Assembly: GCA_002694745.1 (NCBI GenBank)
Contig: NZMY01000006.1
Span: 62,001 to 126,000, forward strand
DNA length: 64,000 bases
DNA from: Croceicoccus sp.
GTDB lineage: Bacteria > Pseudomonadota > Alphaproteobacteria > Sphingomonadales > Sphingomonadaceae
Reading direction: 5' to 3'
Shown here: in pieces, positions 26,884-36,964 of the stretch
Numbering within the stretch: the stretch's first letter is position 1
Layout of the letters: the number at the start of each line of letters is the position of its first letter
Translations under genes and position numbers: made by a program
The notes under the pieces: model-generated
Told to the model about the DNA's origin: nothing
Seen by the model: only the letters and a program-made list of their open reading frames with translations
Database searches by the model: none

Positions 26884-27414
26884 TCAGTTCTTTTCCGTCG
26901 CCGCCATCGTGCCGGGGGCGCCCATGGCTTCGTGCGATCCCGCATCGGCGGATTTCACTTCGGGCAGCGGGCCGCGCGCGATCACCGCGGCCAGCTCCGC
27001 CGCCTCGGCGCAGTCGGAACCGCACAGGCTCTGCAGCTTGGCCAGGTTCTGCTCCGCCTTGGCGGTCGCTCCCTTTTCGGCCATGGCCGCGCCCTCGCCC
27101 GCGATGGCCTGCAGATTGCCGGGATCGCGGGTCGCCGCCTCGCGGTAATAGTGGATCGCCTGCCCCTGCATGCCGCGCGCGCGGGCCGCATCGGCCAGCT
27201 CCAGATAGGTCGAGGCATATCCGGGATCGAGCACCAGCGCCGCCTCGAACCGGTCGGTCGCCGCATCGGCATCGCCCGACGCCAGCGCCGCGCGGCCCAT
27301 CGCCAGCAGTTCCATGACGCGCGGATCGTCGGTTTGCGGCGCCTGCCCAAAGCTGGTGCTGGCGGTGACCGCGACAGCGAGCGACAGGGCAAGGGCAAGG
27401 GGCGAATAACGCAT
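26884..27414 (-). CDS. Exported TPR-repeat protein
   Basis: The 176-aa protein has a Sec signal peptide (MRYSPLALALSLAVAVTAS, cleavage near FGQA) and two or three TPR units (MELLAMGRAALASGDADAATDRF; STYLELADAARARGMQGQA; NLQAIAGEGAAMAEKG). A conserved-looking CGSDC pair follows. ATG 27414 has a GGAG ribosome site 8 bases upstream, and the longer frame lacks one. It is probably a periplasmic scaffold. The partner is unknown. Confidence 0.78.
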   Translation of the reverse strand: MRYSPLALALSLAVAVTASTSFGQAPQTDDPRVMELLAMGRAALASGDADAATDRFEAALVLDPGYASTYLELADAARARGMQGQAIHYYREAATRDPGNLQAIAGEGAAMAEKGATAKAEQNLAKLQSLCGSDCAEAAELAAVIARGPLPEVKSADAGSHEAMGAPGTMAATEKN

Positions 27415-27538
27415 CAACAGCTCCGTAGGCGTGGAGCGCCGGATGGAAGGCGCAGTCATCAAACTGTCGCCCGGTCGTGCTGTTCCGTGCCCAAAGGGGC
27501 GGATTGTGCCGGGACGTCAGCCATCGGCCCCAAGGCTA

Positions 27539-28717
27539 TCAGACCAAGACCGCACGCGTGAAGAAAAATCCGTCCGTGCCGTCGTGATACGGGGTCAGCC
27601 GGACTCCCTTGCCCCTTGCGCGGCCTGCCGACATCGTGGGCGGATCGGCCCGGAATTGCGGATAGGCCGCTGAAAAACGGTCAAAAACTTCCGCGCCTTC
27701 AGCATCCAGCAGCGAACAGACCACATAGACGATCCGCCCGCCGGGGCGCAGCAATTGAGCGGCAATTTCCAGCAGGCGGAACTGCAGGGCCGACAGGCGC
27801 TCGATCTCCTGCGGGCTGATCCGCCAGCGCGATTCGGGATTGCGCCGCCATGTGCCGGTGCCGCTGCAGGGCGCATCGACCAGCACCGCATCGGCCTTGC
27901 CGCGCCACGCGTCCAGCGCTGCCATCTCGCGTCCGGGGTTCAGCAGGATCTCGCTGATAATGTCCGCGCCAGCCCGGTCGGCACGCGGTCGCAGATTGCC
28001 CAGCCGCCGCTTGTCGGTATCGCAGGCGACCAGCGTGCCCGCGTTCTGCATCGCGGCGGCCAGCGCCAGCGTCTTGCCGCCCGCGCCCGCGCACAAATCG
28101 ATGATCGTCTCACCCGGCTGCGCGCCCACGGCCATGCAGGCCAGCTGGCTCCCGCCGTCCTGCACCTCGATCAGCCCATCCCGATAGGCATCCCACCCCT
28201 CGACCGGGGTGCCCGCAGGCAGGCGCAGCGCATGGGGCGCAAGCAGAGGCTCGCCCGCCACCGGCAGTTCCAGCGCATCGCGCGAGGCCTTCAGCGCATT
28301 GACCCGAATGTCGAGCGGCGCACGGTCCAGCAGCGCCTCGGCTTCCTCACCCGCAATATCCGATGCCGCCAGCCGTTCGGCCAGCCAGGCGGGTGCGACC
28401 CCGCCTCGCGCTGCGCTCTCATCCGCGCCGATGGCCGCAGGGCCATAGGAGGATCCGTCGAACGCTTCGGCCAGTTCGGGCTGCACCTCGGCCAGTCGCA
28501 GCATCGCGGCGCGGCCCGTATCGGGCACCGGTCCGCAAGCGCGGATCGCGCCATAGACCAGCTCGCGGATCGCGCGGCGGTCTTTCGATCCGGCATAGCG
28601 GCGCGCACGCAGCCCGTCGGCCACCACGCGGTCGGCAGGCGCACCGCCCTCGCGGGCGGCGGTGATGATGCTGTCCAGCAGTTCGATGGCGGCCTGAACG
28701 CGTGCGGCAGGCGTCAT
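27539..28717 (-). CDS. RsmB/NOP-family RNA (cytosine-5) methyltransferase
   Basis: The 392-aa protein has an N-terminal NusB-like helical part (DRRAIRELVYGAIRA) and a C-terminal SAM domain: motif I DLCAGAGGKTLALAA, motif IV VDAPCSGTGTWRRNP with one catalytic Cys, and motif VI IVYVVCSLL with the second Cys (usually YSTCS). The family methylates C5 of a cytosine in rRNA. It overlaps the start of the preceding DUF gene's stop by ATGA, so it is translationally coupled and third in the guaB operon. Whether it is RsmB itself is not certain. Confidence 0.88.
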   Translation of the reverse strand: MTPAARVQAAIELLDSIITAAREGGAPADRVVADGLRARRYAGSKDRRAIRELVYGAIRACGPVPDTGRAAMLRLAEVQPELAEAFDGSSYGPAAIGADESAARGGVAPAWLAERLAASDIAGEEAEALLDRAPLDIRVNALKASRDALELPVAGEPLLAPHALRLPAGTPVEGWDAYRDGLIEVQDGGSQLACMAVGAQPGETIIDLCAGAGGKTLALAAAMQNAGTLVACDTDKRRLGNLRPRADRAGADIISEILLNPGREMAALDAWRGKADAVLVDAPCSGTGTWRRNPESRWRISPQEIERLSALQFRLLEIAAQLLRPGGRIVYVVCSLLDAEGAEVFDRFSAAYPQFRADPPTMSAGRARGKGVRLTPYHDGTDGFFFTRAVLV

Positions 28718-29256
28718 GCCCCTGCTCCCCCTTTAGATTGCCCGCGCCGCCATTCGGGATGCACCGCGACTGCGCGGCGGTACAATGTCTCGCACCGCGC
28801 GACAAAACCGATCTTGGCAAAGAAACTGGCCAGCGCGCCAGAGAAACAGGCGATCACGTCGAACATCACGATCCCGTAAATGGCGACCAGCGCGCCCAGC
28901 CCGGCCAGCACGTTCCAGCCATGAAATTTCCACACCGCCAGACCGGCCTCTTCCAATCCGCCACCGTCCTTTTCGCCGCGCCAGATCCACAGCCGCTCGC
29001 CCCACACGGCGCGGCTCATCCAGTGGCTGTCATCGCGGGCGGGCGGAAAGCTCAGCGGATTGCGCCACAGCCAGAACGCGGCGATCAGCGCCAGCGGCAC
29101 CGCCCACCATCCGATCCACAGCCTGCTCCAGCCCACCGCGATGATCACCGGCCACCCGGTGATCAGGCGGCTCCACCCGCTCCACGGATTGGCGTGGCGA
29201 TCCCACCCCGCCTCGTTCAGCCCGAAGGCTTTCGCAAGGCGGGCCTCGAAACCCAT
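28714..29256 (-). CDS. Membrane protein of DUF6653 type
   Basis: The 180-aa protein starts MGFEARLAKAFGLNEAGW from ATG 29256, followed by HANPWSGWSRL, the motif that opens this uncharacterised family. Two TM pairs are visible (PVIIAVGWSRLWIGWWAVPLA; WNVLAGLGALVAIYGIVMF). The frame continues upstream only as a shadow of guaB. It sits 7 bases after guaB and overlaps the methyltransferase gene by 4 bases. Function unknown; the DUF number is from memory. Confidence 0.75.
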   Translation of the reverse strand: MGFEARLAKAFGLNEAGWDRHANPWSGWSRLITGWPVIIAVGWSRLWIGWWAVPLALIAAFWLWRNPLSFPPARDDSHWMSRAVWGERLWIWRGEKDGGGLEEAGLAVWKFHGWNVLAGLGALVAIYGIVMFDVIACFSGALASFFAKIGFVARCETLYRRAVAVHPEWRRGQSKGGAGA

Positions 29257-29263
29257 CGCGGCC

Positions 29264-30754
<1,491 letters not shown>

Positions 30755-30838
30755 TCATATATGCGTGAGGGGAGAATCGTGGCGGCCCATGTAACCAGAT
30801 GCCCCCCCTTCCGCTAGAGGGGGATCACGCATTTATTT

Positions 30839-30870
30839 CGCCCCCGCCGCGCTTGCGCGAAACGGGGGCG
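30839..30870 (-). terminator. Strong hairpin after the SDR gene
   Basis: CGCCCCCG at 30839-30846 pairs with CGGGGGCG at 30863-30870, with inner CGC/GCG pairing. No T-run follows on the minus strand (AAATAAAT instead), so it is a structured 3' end rather than a canonical terminator. Confidence 0.45.
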
Positions 30871-30899
30871 GGACGATCGGATTATTGCCCGAATCGCCC

Positions 30900-31685
30900 T
30901 TATTGCGCCGTCCAGCCGCCATCGACCGATATATTCGTGCCGGTGATATTGTCCGCCGCCTTGCCGCACAGGAACATCGCGACCGCGGCGATATCCTCGG
31001 CGGTGGAGAACTTCTTGGTCGGTTCACGCTCCAGCAGGACGTCGTTGATCACCTGCTCGCGGGTCATGCTGCGCGCCTTCATCGTGTCGGGGATCTGGTC
31101 CTCGACCAGCGGGGTCCAGACATAGCCCGGGCTGATGCAATTGGCGGTGACGTTCTGCTCGGCCAGTTCCAGCGCGATGGTCTTGGCCAGCCCCGCCAGC
31201 GCATGCTTGGCCGAGACATAGGCCGACTTGAACGGCGATGCGGTCAGCGAATGGGCGCTGGCGGTAAAGATGATGCGGCCCCAGCCTTTCTGCCTCATGC
31301 CGGGAATGGCAAGCCGCGAGCAATGGAACGCGCTCGACAGGTTGAGCGCGATGATCTGGTCCCATTTCTCGACCGGGAATTCGTCGACCGGGGCGACATA
31401 TTGCATGCCAGCATTGCAGATCAGGATATCGACCGCGCCGAACGCGTCCAGCGCTGCCTTCATCAGGCTTTCGCAGCCTTCGGTCTTTGTCAGGTCGCCG
31501 CCCGCATAGATCGCCTTCGCCCCGCTCGCCGCTTCCAGCGCGGCGCGTTCCTTCTCGATCTCCGCCTCGTCGCCGAACCCGTTGATGACAAGGTTCGCCC
31601 CCTCCGCCGCCAGGGCCTTCGCATAGGCGAGGCCGATGCCCGAAGTGGAACCGGTGACGAGGGCGGTCTTGCCGGAAAGGAACAT
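30900..31685 (-). CDS. 3-hydroxybutyrate dehydrogenase-type SDR
   Basis: The 261-aa SDR has TGSTSGIGLAYAKALAAEGA for NAD binding, CNAGMQYVAPVDEFP, catalytic YVSAKHAL and the C-terminal ITGTNISVDGGWTAQ. The QYVAPVDEFP block and SPGYVWTPLVEDQIPD are typical of D-3-hydroxybutyrate dehydrogenases, which interconvert 3-hydroxybutyrate and acetoacetate. ATG 31685 follows a TGGAGA site; upstream ATGs at 31697 and 31700 are alternatives. Divergent from the zinc peptidase gene. Confidence 0.87.
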   Translation of the reverse strand: MFLSGKTALVTGSTSGIGLAYAKALAAEGANLVINGFGDEAEIEKERAALEAASGAKAIYAGGDLTKTEGCESLMKAALDAFGAVDILICNAGMQYVAPVDEFPVEKWDQIIALNLSSAFHCSRLAIPGMRQKGWGRIIFTASAHSLTASPFKSAYVSAKHALAGLAKTIALELAEQNVTANCISPGYVWTPLVEDQIPDTMKARSMTREQVINDVLLEREPTKKFSTAEDIAAVAMFLCGKAADNITGTNISVDGGWTAQ

Positions 31686-31767
31686 TTCAGTCTCCATCAT
31701 GTTTTGGAAATCGCTAGGCTTTGGGCCAGGCGGGCCGAATCGCGGCCCAGGGTCTACGGGGGTAACG

Positions 31768-32619
31768 ATGCGGCTCAATGACATTTCCCGCAATATCCGG
31801 GTTCGCGACCAGCGCGGAAGCGGCGGCGGCGGTCTCGGCGGCGGCGGCAAGCTGGGCTGCGGCGCGGTGGTGCTGGCCATCGCGGGCTATTTCATCTTCG
31901 GCCTCGATCCGATGTCCACGCTGGGCATGGTCGATTCGGTGCAGACCGATGCCCCCGTGCAGACCGGCGGCCAGACGCTGGAGGAAAGCTGCAGCGTCAA
32001 CGAATACAGCCGCGAGACCTGCGCCGCGCTATCCTCGCTCGACGCGACATGGCAGCCGCTGTTTCAGCAGGCGGGAATCCCCTTCACGCAGCCGACACTG
32101 AATTTCTATGACGGGCGCGGCCAGTCGGGCTGTGGCGCGGCGCAAAGCGCGATGGGGCCGTTCTATTGCCCCTCCGATCAGGGCATCTATATCGACACCA
32201 GCTTCTACGATCAGCTCGACCGACAGCTTGGCGCGGGCGGCGATTTCGCGCGCGCCTATGTGATGGCGCACGAATATGGCCACCACGTCCAGAACCTGAC
32301 CGGACAGGCGACGCAGGTCCGCCAGCTGCAACAGCAGAACCCCGGCGCGGCCAATCGCATACAGGTCGCGATGGAACTGCAGGCGGACTGCTATGCAGGC
32401 GTATGGGCGGCAAAGAACCGCGAACTGATGGAACCCGGCGATATCGAGGAAGGCATGACCGCCGCATCCTCGATCGGCGACGACACGCTGACGCAGGGCC
32501 GGGTCAGCCCGGACAATTTCACCCACGGCACCAGCGCCCAGCGCATGGAATGGCTGCAACGCGGTCTCAAGACCGGCGATGAGGATCAATGCGACACATT
32601 TTCCGCGCTTCTACGATAG
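31768..32619 (+). CDS. Neutral zinc metallopeptidase (YpfJ family)
   Basis: The 283-aa protein starts MRLNDISRNIRVRDQRG, then a Gly-rich stretch and one TM anchor (VVLAIAGYFIFGL). The catalytic domain carries HEYGHH (residues 168-173) with downstream ELQADCYAGVWA providing the third ligand, as in the YpfJ/zinc metallopeptidase family. Paired Cys residues (ESCSVNEYSRETC; SGCGAAQS(x)MGPFYC) suggest disulfides, so the domain is periplasmic. The next gene starts inside its last 31 bases. Confidence 0.9.
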   Translation: MRLNDISRNIRVRDQRGSGGGGLGGGGKLGCGAVVLAIAGYFIFGLDPMSTLGMVDSVQTDAPVQTGGQTLEESCSVNEYSRETCAALSSLDATWQPLFQQAGIPFTQPTLNFYDGRGQSGCGAAQSAMGPFYCPSDQGIYIDTSFYDQLDRQLGAGGDFARAYVMAHEYGHHVQNLTGQATQVRQLQQQNPGAANRIQVAMELQADCYAGVWAAKNRELMEPGDIEEGMTAASSIGDDTLTQGRVSPDNFTHGTSAQRMEWLQRGLKTGDEDQCDTFSALLR

Positions 32620-33134
32620 GTACCGCCGCCTTGGCCGCCATGATCGCCACGGCGGCGGCGGCCCAGCAGGTCGATGACGATGGCGTGAAGGTAGAGGAGA
32701 TCCCGCTCCAGCCGCTGCGCGACCTCAACCTTGAGAAGGAGGAGATCCCGCCGCTGCTGGTCGATATCGGCAACCATCCCTATTCGACGGGCGGGCTGAC
32801 CGATTGCGCAGTCATCGGCGCCGCGATCAGCGACATCGACATCATGCTCGGCCCCGATATCGACGTCCCGCGCGAGGAACGTTCGGACGTCGACAAGGGC
32901 GTCGATTTTGCGGGCGAGACGGCGCAGGACATCATCGGCGGGCTGATCCCGTTTCGCGGTCTTGTGCGCGAAATCTCGGGCGCGAAGGCGCAGGAACGCT
33001 ATCTCAGCCAGCTGATCGTGGCCGCGGACGTGCGCCGCGCGTTTCTAAAGGGCATCGGCATCGAACGCGGCTGCGAAGCGCCCGTAAGGCCGCTGACCGA
33101 CGGGGCCGGCGTGACCGCACCCTCCGCAGACTGA
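32589..33134 (+). CDS. Exported hypothetical protein coupled to the zinc peptidase
   Basis: The 181-aa protein begins with a signal peptide (TIGTAALAAMIATAAAAQQ) and continues as an acidic soluble domain containing EEIPLQPLRDLNLEKEEIPP, a Cys in LTDCAVIGAA and a second in ERGCEAP. I do not recognise a family. Its ATG overlaps the peptidase gene by 31 bases in another frame, so coupled expression is likely. It might be a substrate, inhibitor or chaperone of the peptidase (speculative). Confidence 0.7.
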   Translation: MRHIFRASTIGTAALAAMIATAAAAQQVDDDGVKVEEIPLQPLRDLNLEKEEIPPLLVDIGNHPYSTGGLTDCAVIGAAISDIDIMLGPDIDVPREERSDVDKGVDFAGETAQDIIGGLIPFRGLVREISGAKAQERYLSQLIVAADVRRAFLKGIGIERGCEAPVRPLTDGAGVTAPSAD

Positions 33135-33143
33135 TAGGCGAAA

Positions 33144-33172
33144 GGGCGCGGGCAGATGTCCCGCCCGCGCCC
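33144..33172. terminator. Bidirectional GC-rich terminator hairpin
   Basis: GGGCGCGGGC (33144-33153) pairs perfectly with GCCCGCGCCC (33163-33172) across a 9-base loop, between the convergent hypothetical gene and creD. No long T-run is present. Confidence 0.6.
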
Positions 33173-33192
33173 GTTCGTCATGCCTGCATCCG

Positions 33193-34602
33193 TCACGCCT
33201 GCACAGGCCGCCCCACGCCCGACCAGTCGATATTGCGCGTCGCATACATCACGCCCGCCAGCGCCGCGAACAGCAGCAGCGAACCGATCAGCAGCGACCA
33301 GGCCTCAAGGCTGAGCAGCACGAACAGCAGCGCGTAAAGCCCCGCCAGCAGCCCGCCCATGACCCGCGCCCGCTTCCAGCTTTTCAGCACCGACGCGCTA
33401 TAGGCGGTGAGCAGGCCGACTATGGCCGCGCTCGCCACCAGATAGGCGATGGTAAAGCCCGTCACCTCGGCAAAGGCCAGCAGCAGCACGAAGAAAAGCA
33501 CCAGCCCCGCGCCCGTCAGCAGATATTCCGCCGCCGCGACCGCGACCCCTGCCACCACGTCGAACATCAGAAAGGTCAGAAAGGTGAACCCGATGATCAG
33601 GAAGCCGTATTTCACCGACCGGTCGATGCGGCTGTAAAGATCGACCGGCTCGACCAGCCCGATGGTGGCGACGCGCGCCTGCGATCCTCCGGGTGCGGCG
33701 ATGTCGACCGTTTCCGGCCCGACGAAAGGCGCTTCCAGATCGCTGGTCATCGCCAGCCCCTGCCCCAGCGCGAGGTCGGGAATTGCGAAGCCCGCATTGA
33801 ACCCATCGTCTGAGATGGCGGGATCGCCCGGCAAAAACCCGCCCGAAAAGCTGGGATGCGGCCAGGCGGATGTCACCTGCCACTCGGTATTGCCGCCGCG
33901 CGGGACAAGGCTGATCGTCTCGCTGCCGCGCAGGCCGTATGACCACCCGACATTCAGCGGCGCACTGCCGTCCCAATCGGGAAAGCCGTGAAACCCCGCT
34001 CCGCCCGTCGCGAGCGGACCGCCGCCGGGCCGCGTCGCCAGCACCTCGCCATTGGCGGTGACCTTGCTGTCGCTCTGCAGACCGCGCGGGTCCGATACGC
34101 CGAAACGCAGTTCCGCCCGGGCGGGCATCAGGCTGGCGGGATCGATGCCCTGCCGCTCCAGATCCTCCGGCATGGCAAAGCGCGCCGTGCCCGTCACCGC
34201 CGCATTATAGAGGACCGAGGCATAGATCGACTTCTGCCTGACCTGCGGGTCCAGCGCGGTCGCGACCGCCTGCTCGACCGGCGAGAGGTAAAGCTCGCGC
34301 GTGACGTTGGAGAGTTTCGAGGTCTGCTTGCCGTCGACCACGCTGTTTTCGGTGATCGTCTGCGTATAGGGAATGACCAGCACCGGCCCGGTGATCAGCT
34401 GCGCGCCGCCCCAGCCCTGCGTGATCGTCTGATGCGCATTTCGCGACTGGTCCTGCCGGTCCCACACCAGCGCATAGACCATCATCAGCGGCACCGCGAG
34501 CGCGCCCGCCACCAGCAGCGCGAACAGCAGCTTCATGCCGGGCGATCGGTGCTTTCGTTCAGGCGGGTCTTCGTATGAAAAGGATTGTTCGGCGTTCGAC
34601 AC
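33193..34602 (-). CDS. creD: CreD-like inner-membrane protein
   Basis: The 469-aa protein has one N-terminal TM helix (FALLVAGALAVPLMMVYALVW), a large periplasmic domain with CreD landmarks (GGAQLITGPVLVIPY; DPRGL; LEAPFVGPETVDIA; VEPVDLYSRIDRSVKYGFLIIGFTFLTFLMFD) and five or six C-terminal helices. CreD is induced by envelope stress and beta-lactams in several Gram-negatives. Here it lies 101 bases after the blaI-M56 pair on the same strand, so it may belong to that regulon rather than to a CreBC system, which is not in the window. Confidence 0.9.
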   Translation of the reverse strand: MSNAEQSFSYEDPPERKHRSPGMKLLFALLVAGALAVPLMMVYALVWDRQDQSRNAHQTITQGWGGAQLITGPVLVIPYTQTITENSVVDGKQTSKLSNVTRELYLSPVEQAVATALDPQVRQKSIYASVLYNAAVTGTARFAMPEDLERQGIDPASLMPARAELRFGVSDPRGLQSDSKVTANGEVLATRPGGGPLATGGAGFHGFPDWDGSAPLNVGWSYGLRGSETISLVPRGGNTEWQVTSAWPHPSFSGGFLPGDPAISDDGFNAGFAIPDLALGQGLAMTSDLEAPFVGPETVDIAAPGGSQARVATIGLVEPVDLYSRIDRSVKYGFLIIGFTFLTFLMFDVVAGVAVAAAEYLLTGAGLVLFFVLLLAFAEVTGFTIAYLVASAAIVGLLTAYSASVLKSWKRARVMGGLLAGLYALLFVLLSLEAWSLLIGSLLLFAALAGVMYATRNIDWSGVGRPVQA

Positions 34603-34703
34603 GGGTGTCGTCTCCCCACTTTTGATGGAGAGACGAACCGTGCTATTTCAGCGATGAATTGAATATGAACTCCTGGGGTCGACAGGAATCCGGCCGATCC
34701 CGC

Positions 34704-36407
34704 TCAATGATGGTCCGCATGCATGTCGCGGCGCATCTCGGCCAGTTCGGCATCCAGTTCGGCCAGCGCTTCGGCGCGCACATCCGCCGACATCGACGCG
34801 CTGGACGCGATCGCGACGCGCGCGCCTTCAACCCCGGCAATCGCGGCCTGCATCGCGGCGCGTTCGATCGCGCCTTCGTCGATCACGTGTTCCTGCACGA
34901 TGCGGTTCCGGCCATCGGGTCCCCTCTGGCTCACGCGGATGGTACGAACCTTGCCATCGGCGGACACGCTTTCATGCACCTGCGGCGCGGCAGCGGCGGC
35001 GCGCATCGCCTCGCGGGTCGAATGGCGGATCTGGACGCGCGCACGCTCCATCTCGGCAGAGGCGCGCTTCAGCTCGGCCTCGACGCGGGCGCGTTCGGCC
35101 TTACTCATGTCGTGGTTGCCGCGGATCTCGTGCATTTCGCGGCGCAGTTCGGCCTGCTCGCGCGCCATTTCGGCATCGGCGTGCTCCAGCTCGCGCTTCG
35201 TTTCGAAGATCCAGCTGTCGGTGCCGTCGGAATAGGTGCCGAATGCGGGTGCTTCGGGCGGCAGCGGCGGCTCGGGCGGCATCGGCGGCTCGGGCGGAAG
35301 CGTCGCTTCGGGCGGCTGCGGCGCGGGGGGCGGCATCGGCACATCGGGCGCGGCCGGCACCGACGGCGGTGCGGGCACTTCCGCGATCTGCGCCTCGGCA
35401 TAGGAAATCGAGGCGGTCAGCGGTACGGCGAGAAGGGCTCCCGCGCCGATCAGCAGCAATCCAGTGCGGCGGCGCAGGCGGGAGGGGGACATGGCAAGGC
35501 TCCTTAAACGATGTACGATGGCCTTTTCGCCCAGCAATGGCCCGATCTCCCGAAATCCCGCCATGGGGGCTGCAAGCGCGAGGTTCTGTTCGCGTGCCGA
35601 TGCGGCGATCACCGATCCGTAATGCGCGCGGGTGGCAGCATCGCGGCCCCCGTCGGCAAGCGAATCCATGACGCGCGCATCGCACGCGGCTTCCTGGTCC
35701 CGCCGCATCGCGCGCCAGCCCAGCCACGCGATCGGATTGAACCAGTGCAGCGCCAGCAAGGGCTGCGCGGCAATATTGGCGAGCAGATCGTGCCCGCGGT
35801 GATGGGCAATCTCATGTGCGATGGCGAGATCGCGGCCTGTGCTGTCGAGATCGGCCATGAAACCGACCGGCATGGCGATGACCTTGTCGAACACGCCGAA
35901 GGCCACGGGTGCGCGGACGGCATCGGTCTCGACGAGGCGAATGTCCTCCCACTCGCCCACCGGACGCGCGCCTTTCAGCAGCATGCGGCGCATCGCGTGA
36001 TAGGACCCCCAGCGCCAGACGAGGAACGCGGCGGCCACAGCCAGCCAGACGAACACCAGCGATCCGACCAGCACATCGGGCGCGATCAGCGAAGGCGCAG
36101 GGTCGCCCATTGCGGCAAGGTCGGCGGGCGGCAGGACCGGCGGCGCCTTGTCTGCGAACAGCGGGACGTTTGCGGTCATCGCGGCGTCGGCCACCGGCGC
36201 AGCCTCTTCGGCGGGGCGCATCCATGCAGGCAGCACCAGCGGCGGCAACGCCAGCCGGATCATCGGCAGCGCCCACAGCGCATAGGCCGCGCGCGGCCCG
36301 AACCACCGCGCCACGGGCCGGCGCAGCAGCAGCGCCGCGGCGATCAGCACGCCGGTCCCGATCAGCGTATCGACGGCATAGTCCAGAAAGGTGATGTCCC
36401 CGATCAT
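34704..36407 (-). CDS. M56 (BlaR1-type) membrane metallopeptidase sensor
   Basis: The 567-aa protein overlaps blaI by ATGA. Four TM helices are visible (about residues 15-30, 40-60, 110-130 and 335-355). The cytoplasmic gluzincin site HEIAHH is at residues 198-203 with the downstream Glu in EAACDARVMD. After the last TM comes a Pro-rich segment rich in PPEPP/PPAP, then about 180 residues of Ala/Arg/Glu-rich coiled coil, instead of the penicillin-binding sensor domain of staphylococcal BlaR1. The input signal is thus different or unknown. It should cleave or inactivate the BlaI-type repressor when triggered. Confidence 0.86.
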   Translation of the reverse strand: MIGDITFLDYAVDTLIGTGVLIAAALLLRRPVARWFGPRAAYALWALPMIRLALPPLVLPAWMRPAEEAAPVADAAMTANVPLFADKAPPVLPPADLAAMGDPAPSLIAPDVLVGSLVFVWLAVAAAFLVWRWGSYHAMRRMLLKGARPVGEWEDIRLVETDAVRAPVAFGVFDKVIAMPVGFMADLDSTGRDLAIAHEIAHHRGHDLLANIAAQPLLALHWFNPIAWLGWRAMRRDQEAACDARVMDSLADGGRDAATRAHYGSVIAASAREQNLALAAPMAGFREIGPLLGEKAIVHRLRSLAMSPSRLRRRTGLLLIGAGALLAVPLTASISYAEAQIAEVPAPPSVPAAPDVPMPPPAPQPPEATLPPEPPMPPEPPLPPEAPAFGTYSDGTDSWIFETKRELEHADAEMAREQAELRREMHEIRGNHDMSKAERARVEAELKRASAEMERARVQIRHSTREAMRAAAAAPQVHESVSADGKVRTIRVSQRGPDGRNRIVQEHVIDEGAIERAAMQAAIAGVEGARVAIASSASMSADVRAEALAELDAELAEMRRDMHADHH

Positions 36408-36787
36408 TTCCTGAGCTCCCTCAGCAATCCCTCGATCTCGGTCAAATCGCGCTCGCTCAGCGCTTCGGCTTCGGCCAGATGGGCGAACAGGCTGGCCGCG
36501 CGGCCGCCGAACAGCCGATCGAGCAGGCGGCGCGATTCGCTGCCCAGAAAAGCCTCGCGCCCGATCAGCGGCGAATAGAGAAAGCGGCGGCCATCCGGCT
36601 GTGTCGCGATGGCGTTCTTGGCGACCAGACGCGACAGCAGCGTCTTGACGGTCGCAAGGCTCCAGCCCTTTTCTTCGTCCACGCGCTCCGCCACCTGCGA
36701 TGCGGTCAGCGGCTCGCCCGCATCCCACAGCGCTTCCAGAACCGATTGCTCGGCTTCGGAGATGCGGTCGGCGGCGGGGTCTGGCAT
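36404..36787 (-). CDS. blaI: BlaI/MecI-family transcriptional repressor
   Basis: The 127-aa protein is a winged-helix repressor: ISEAEQSVLEALWDAGEPLTASQVAERV is the DNA-binding start, and GWSLATVKTLLSRLVAKNAI is the recognition helix region. The C-terminal half is helical for dimerisation. It overlaps the M56 sensor gene by 4 bases, the classic blaI-blaR1 arrangement. Two BlaI-type operators lie 31 and 53 bases upstream of its start, indicating autoregulation. Confidence 0.92.
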   Translation of the reverse strand: MPDPAADRISEAEQSVLEALWDAGEPLTASQVAERVDEEKGWSLATVKTLLSRLVAKNAIATQPDGRRFLYSPLIGREAFLGSESRRLLDRLFGGRAASLFAHLAEAEALSERDLTEIEGLLRELRK

Positions 36788-36814
36788 GAATCGTTCCCGG
36801 ATGGCTTGAAGTTC

Positions 36815-36830
36815 GACTACAGCTGTAAAC
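36815..36830 (-). promoter_or_regulatory. BlaI-type operator 1
   Basis: The palindrome TACAGCTGTA (36818-36827) sits in GACTACAGCTGTAAAC and matches the TACA-N2-TGTA core bound by BlaI/MecI repressors. It is 31 bases upstream of the blaI start. Confidence 0.88.
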
Positions 36831-36836
36831 GAAACC

Positions 36837-36852
36837 GACTACATCTGTAAAC
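36837..36852 (-). promoter_or_regulatory. BlaI-type operator 2
   Basis: TACATCTGTA (36840-36849) sits in GACTACATCTGTAAAC, identical to operator 1 except for one base. Centre-to-centre spacing is 22 bases, about two helical turns, so two repressor dimers can bind the same face. Confidence 0.88.
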
Positions 36853-36964
36853 GCCAGTTGCGCCCCAACCATGTCGCCGGTCGAGCGGTCTATGTCGTTC
36901 GTCGGCCAGCAGCCAATGCCATGACCGCTTGCGCCCCCGCCGCGGCAGCGCAATACTCACGCCC

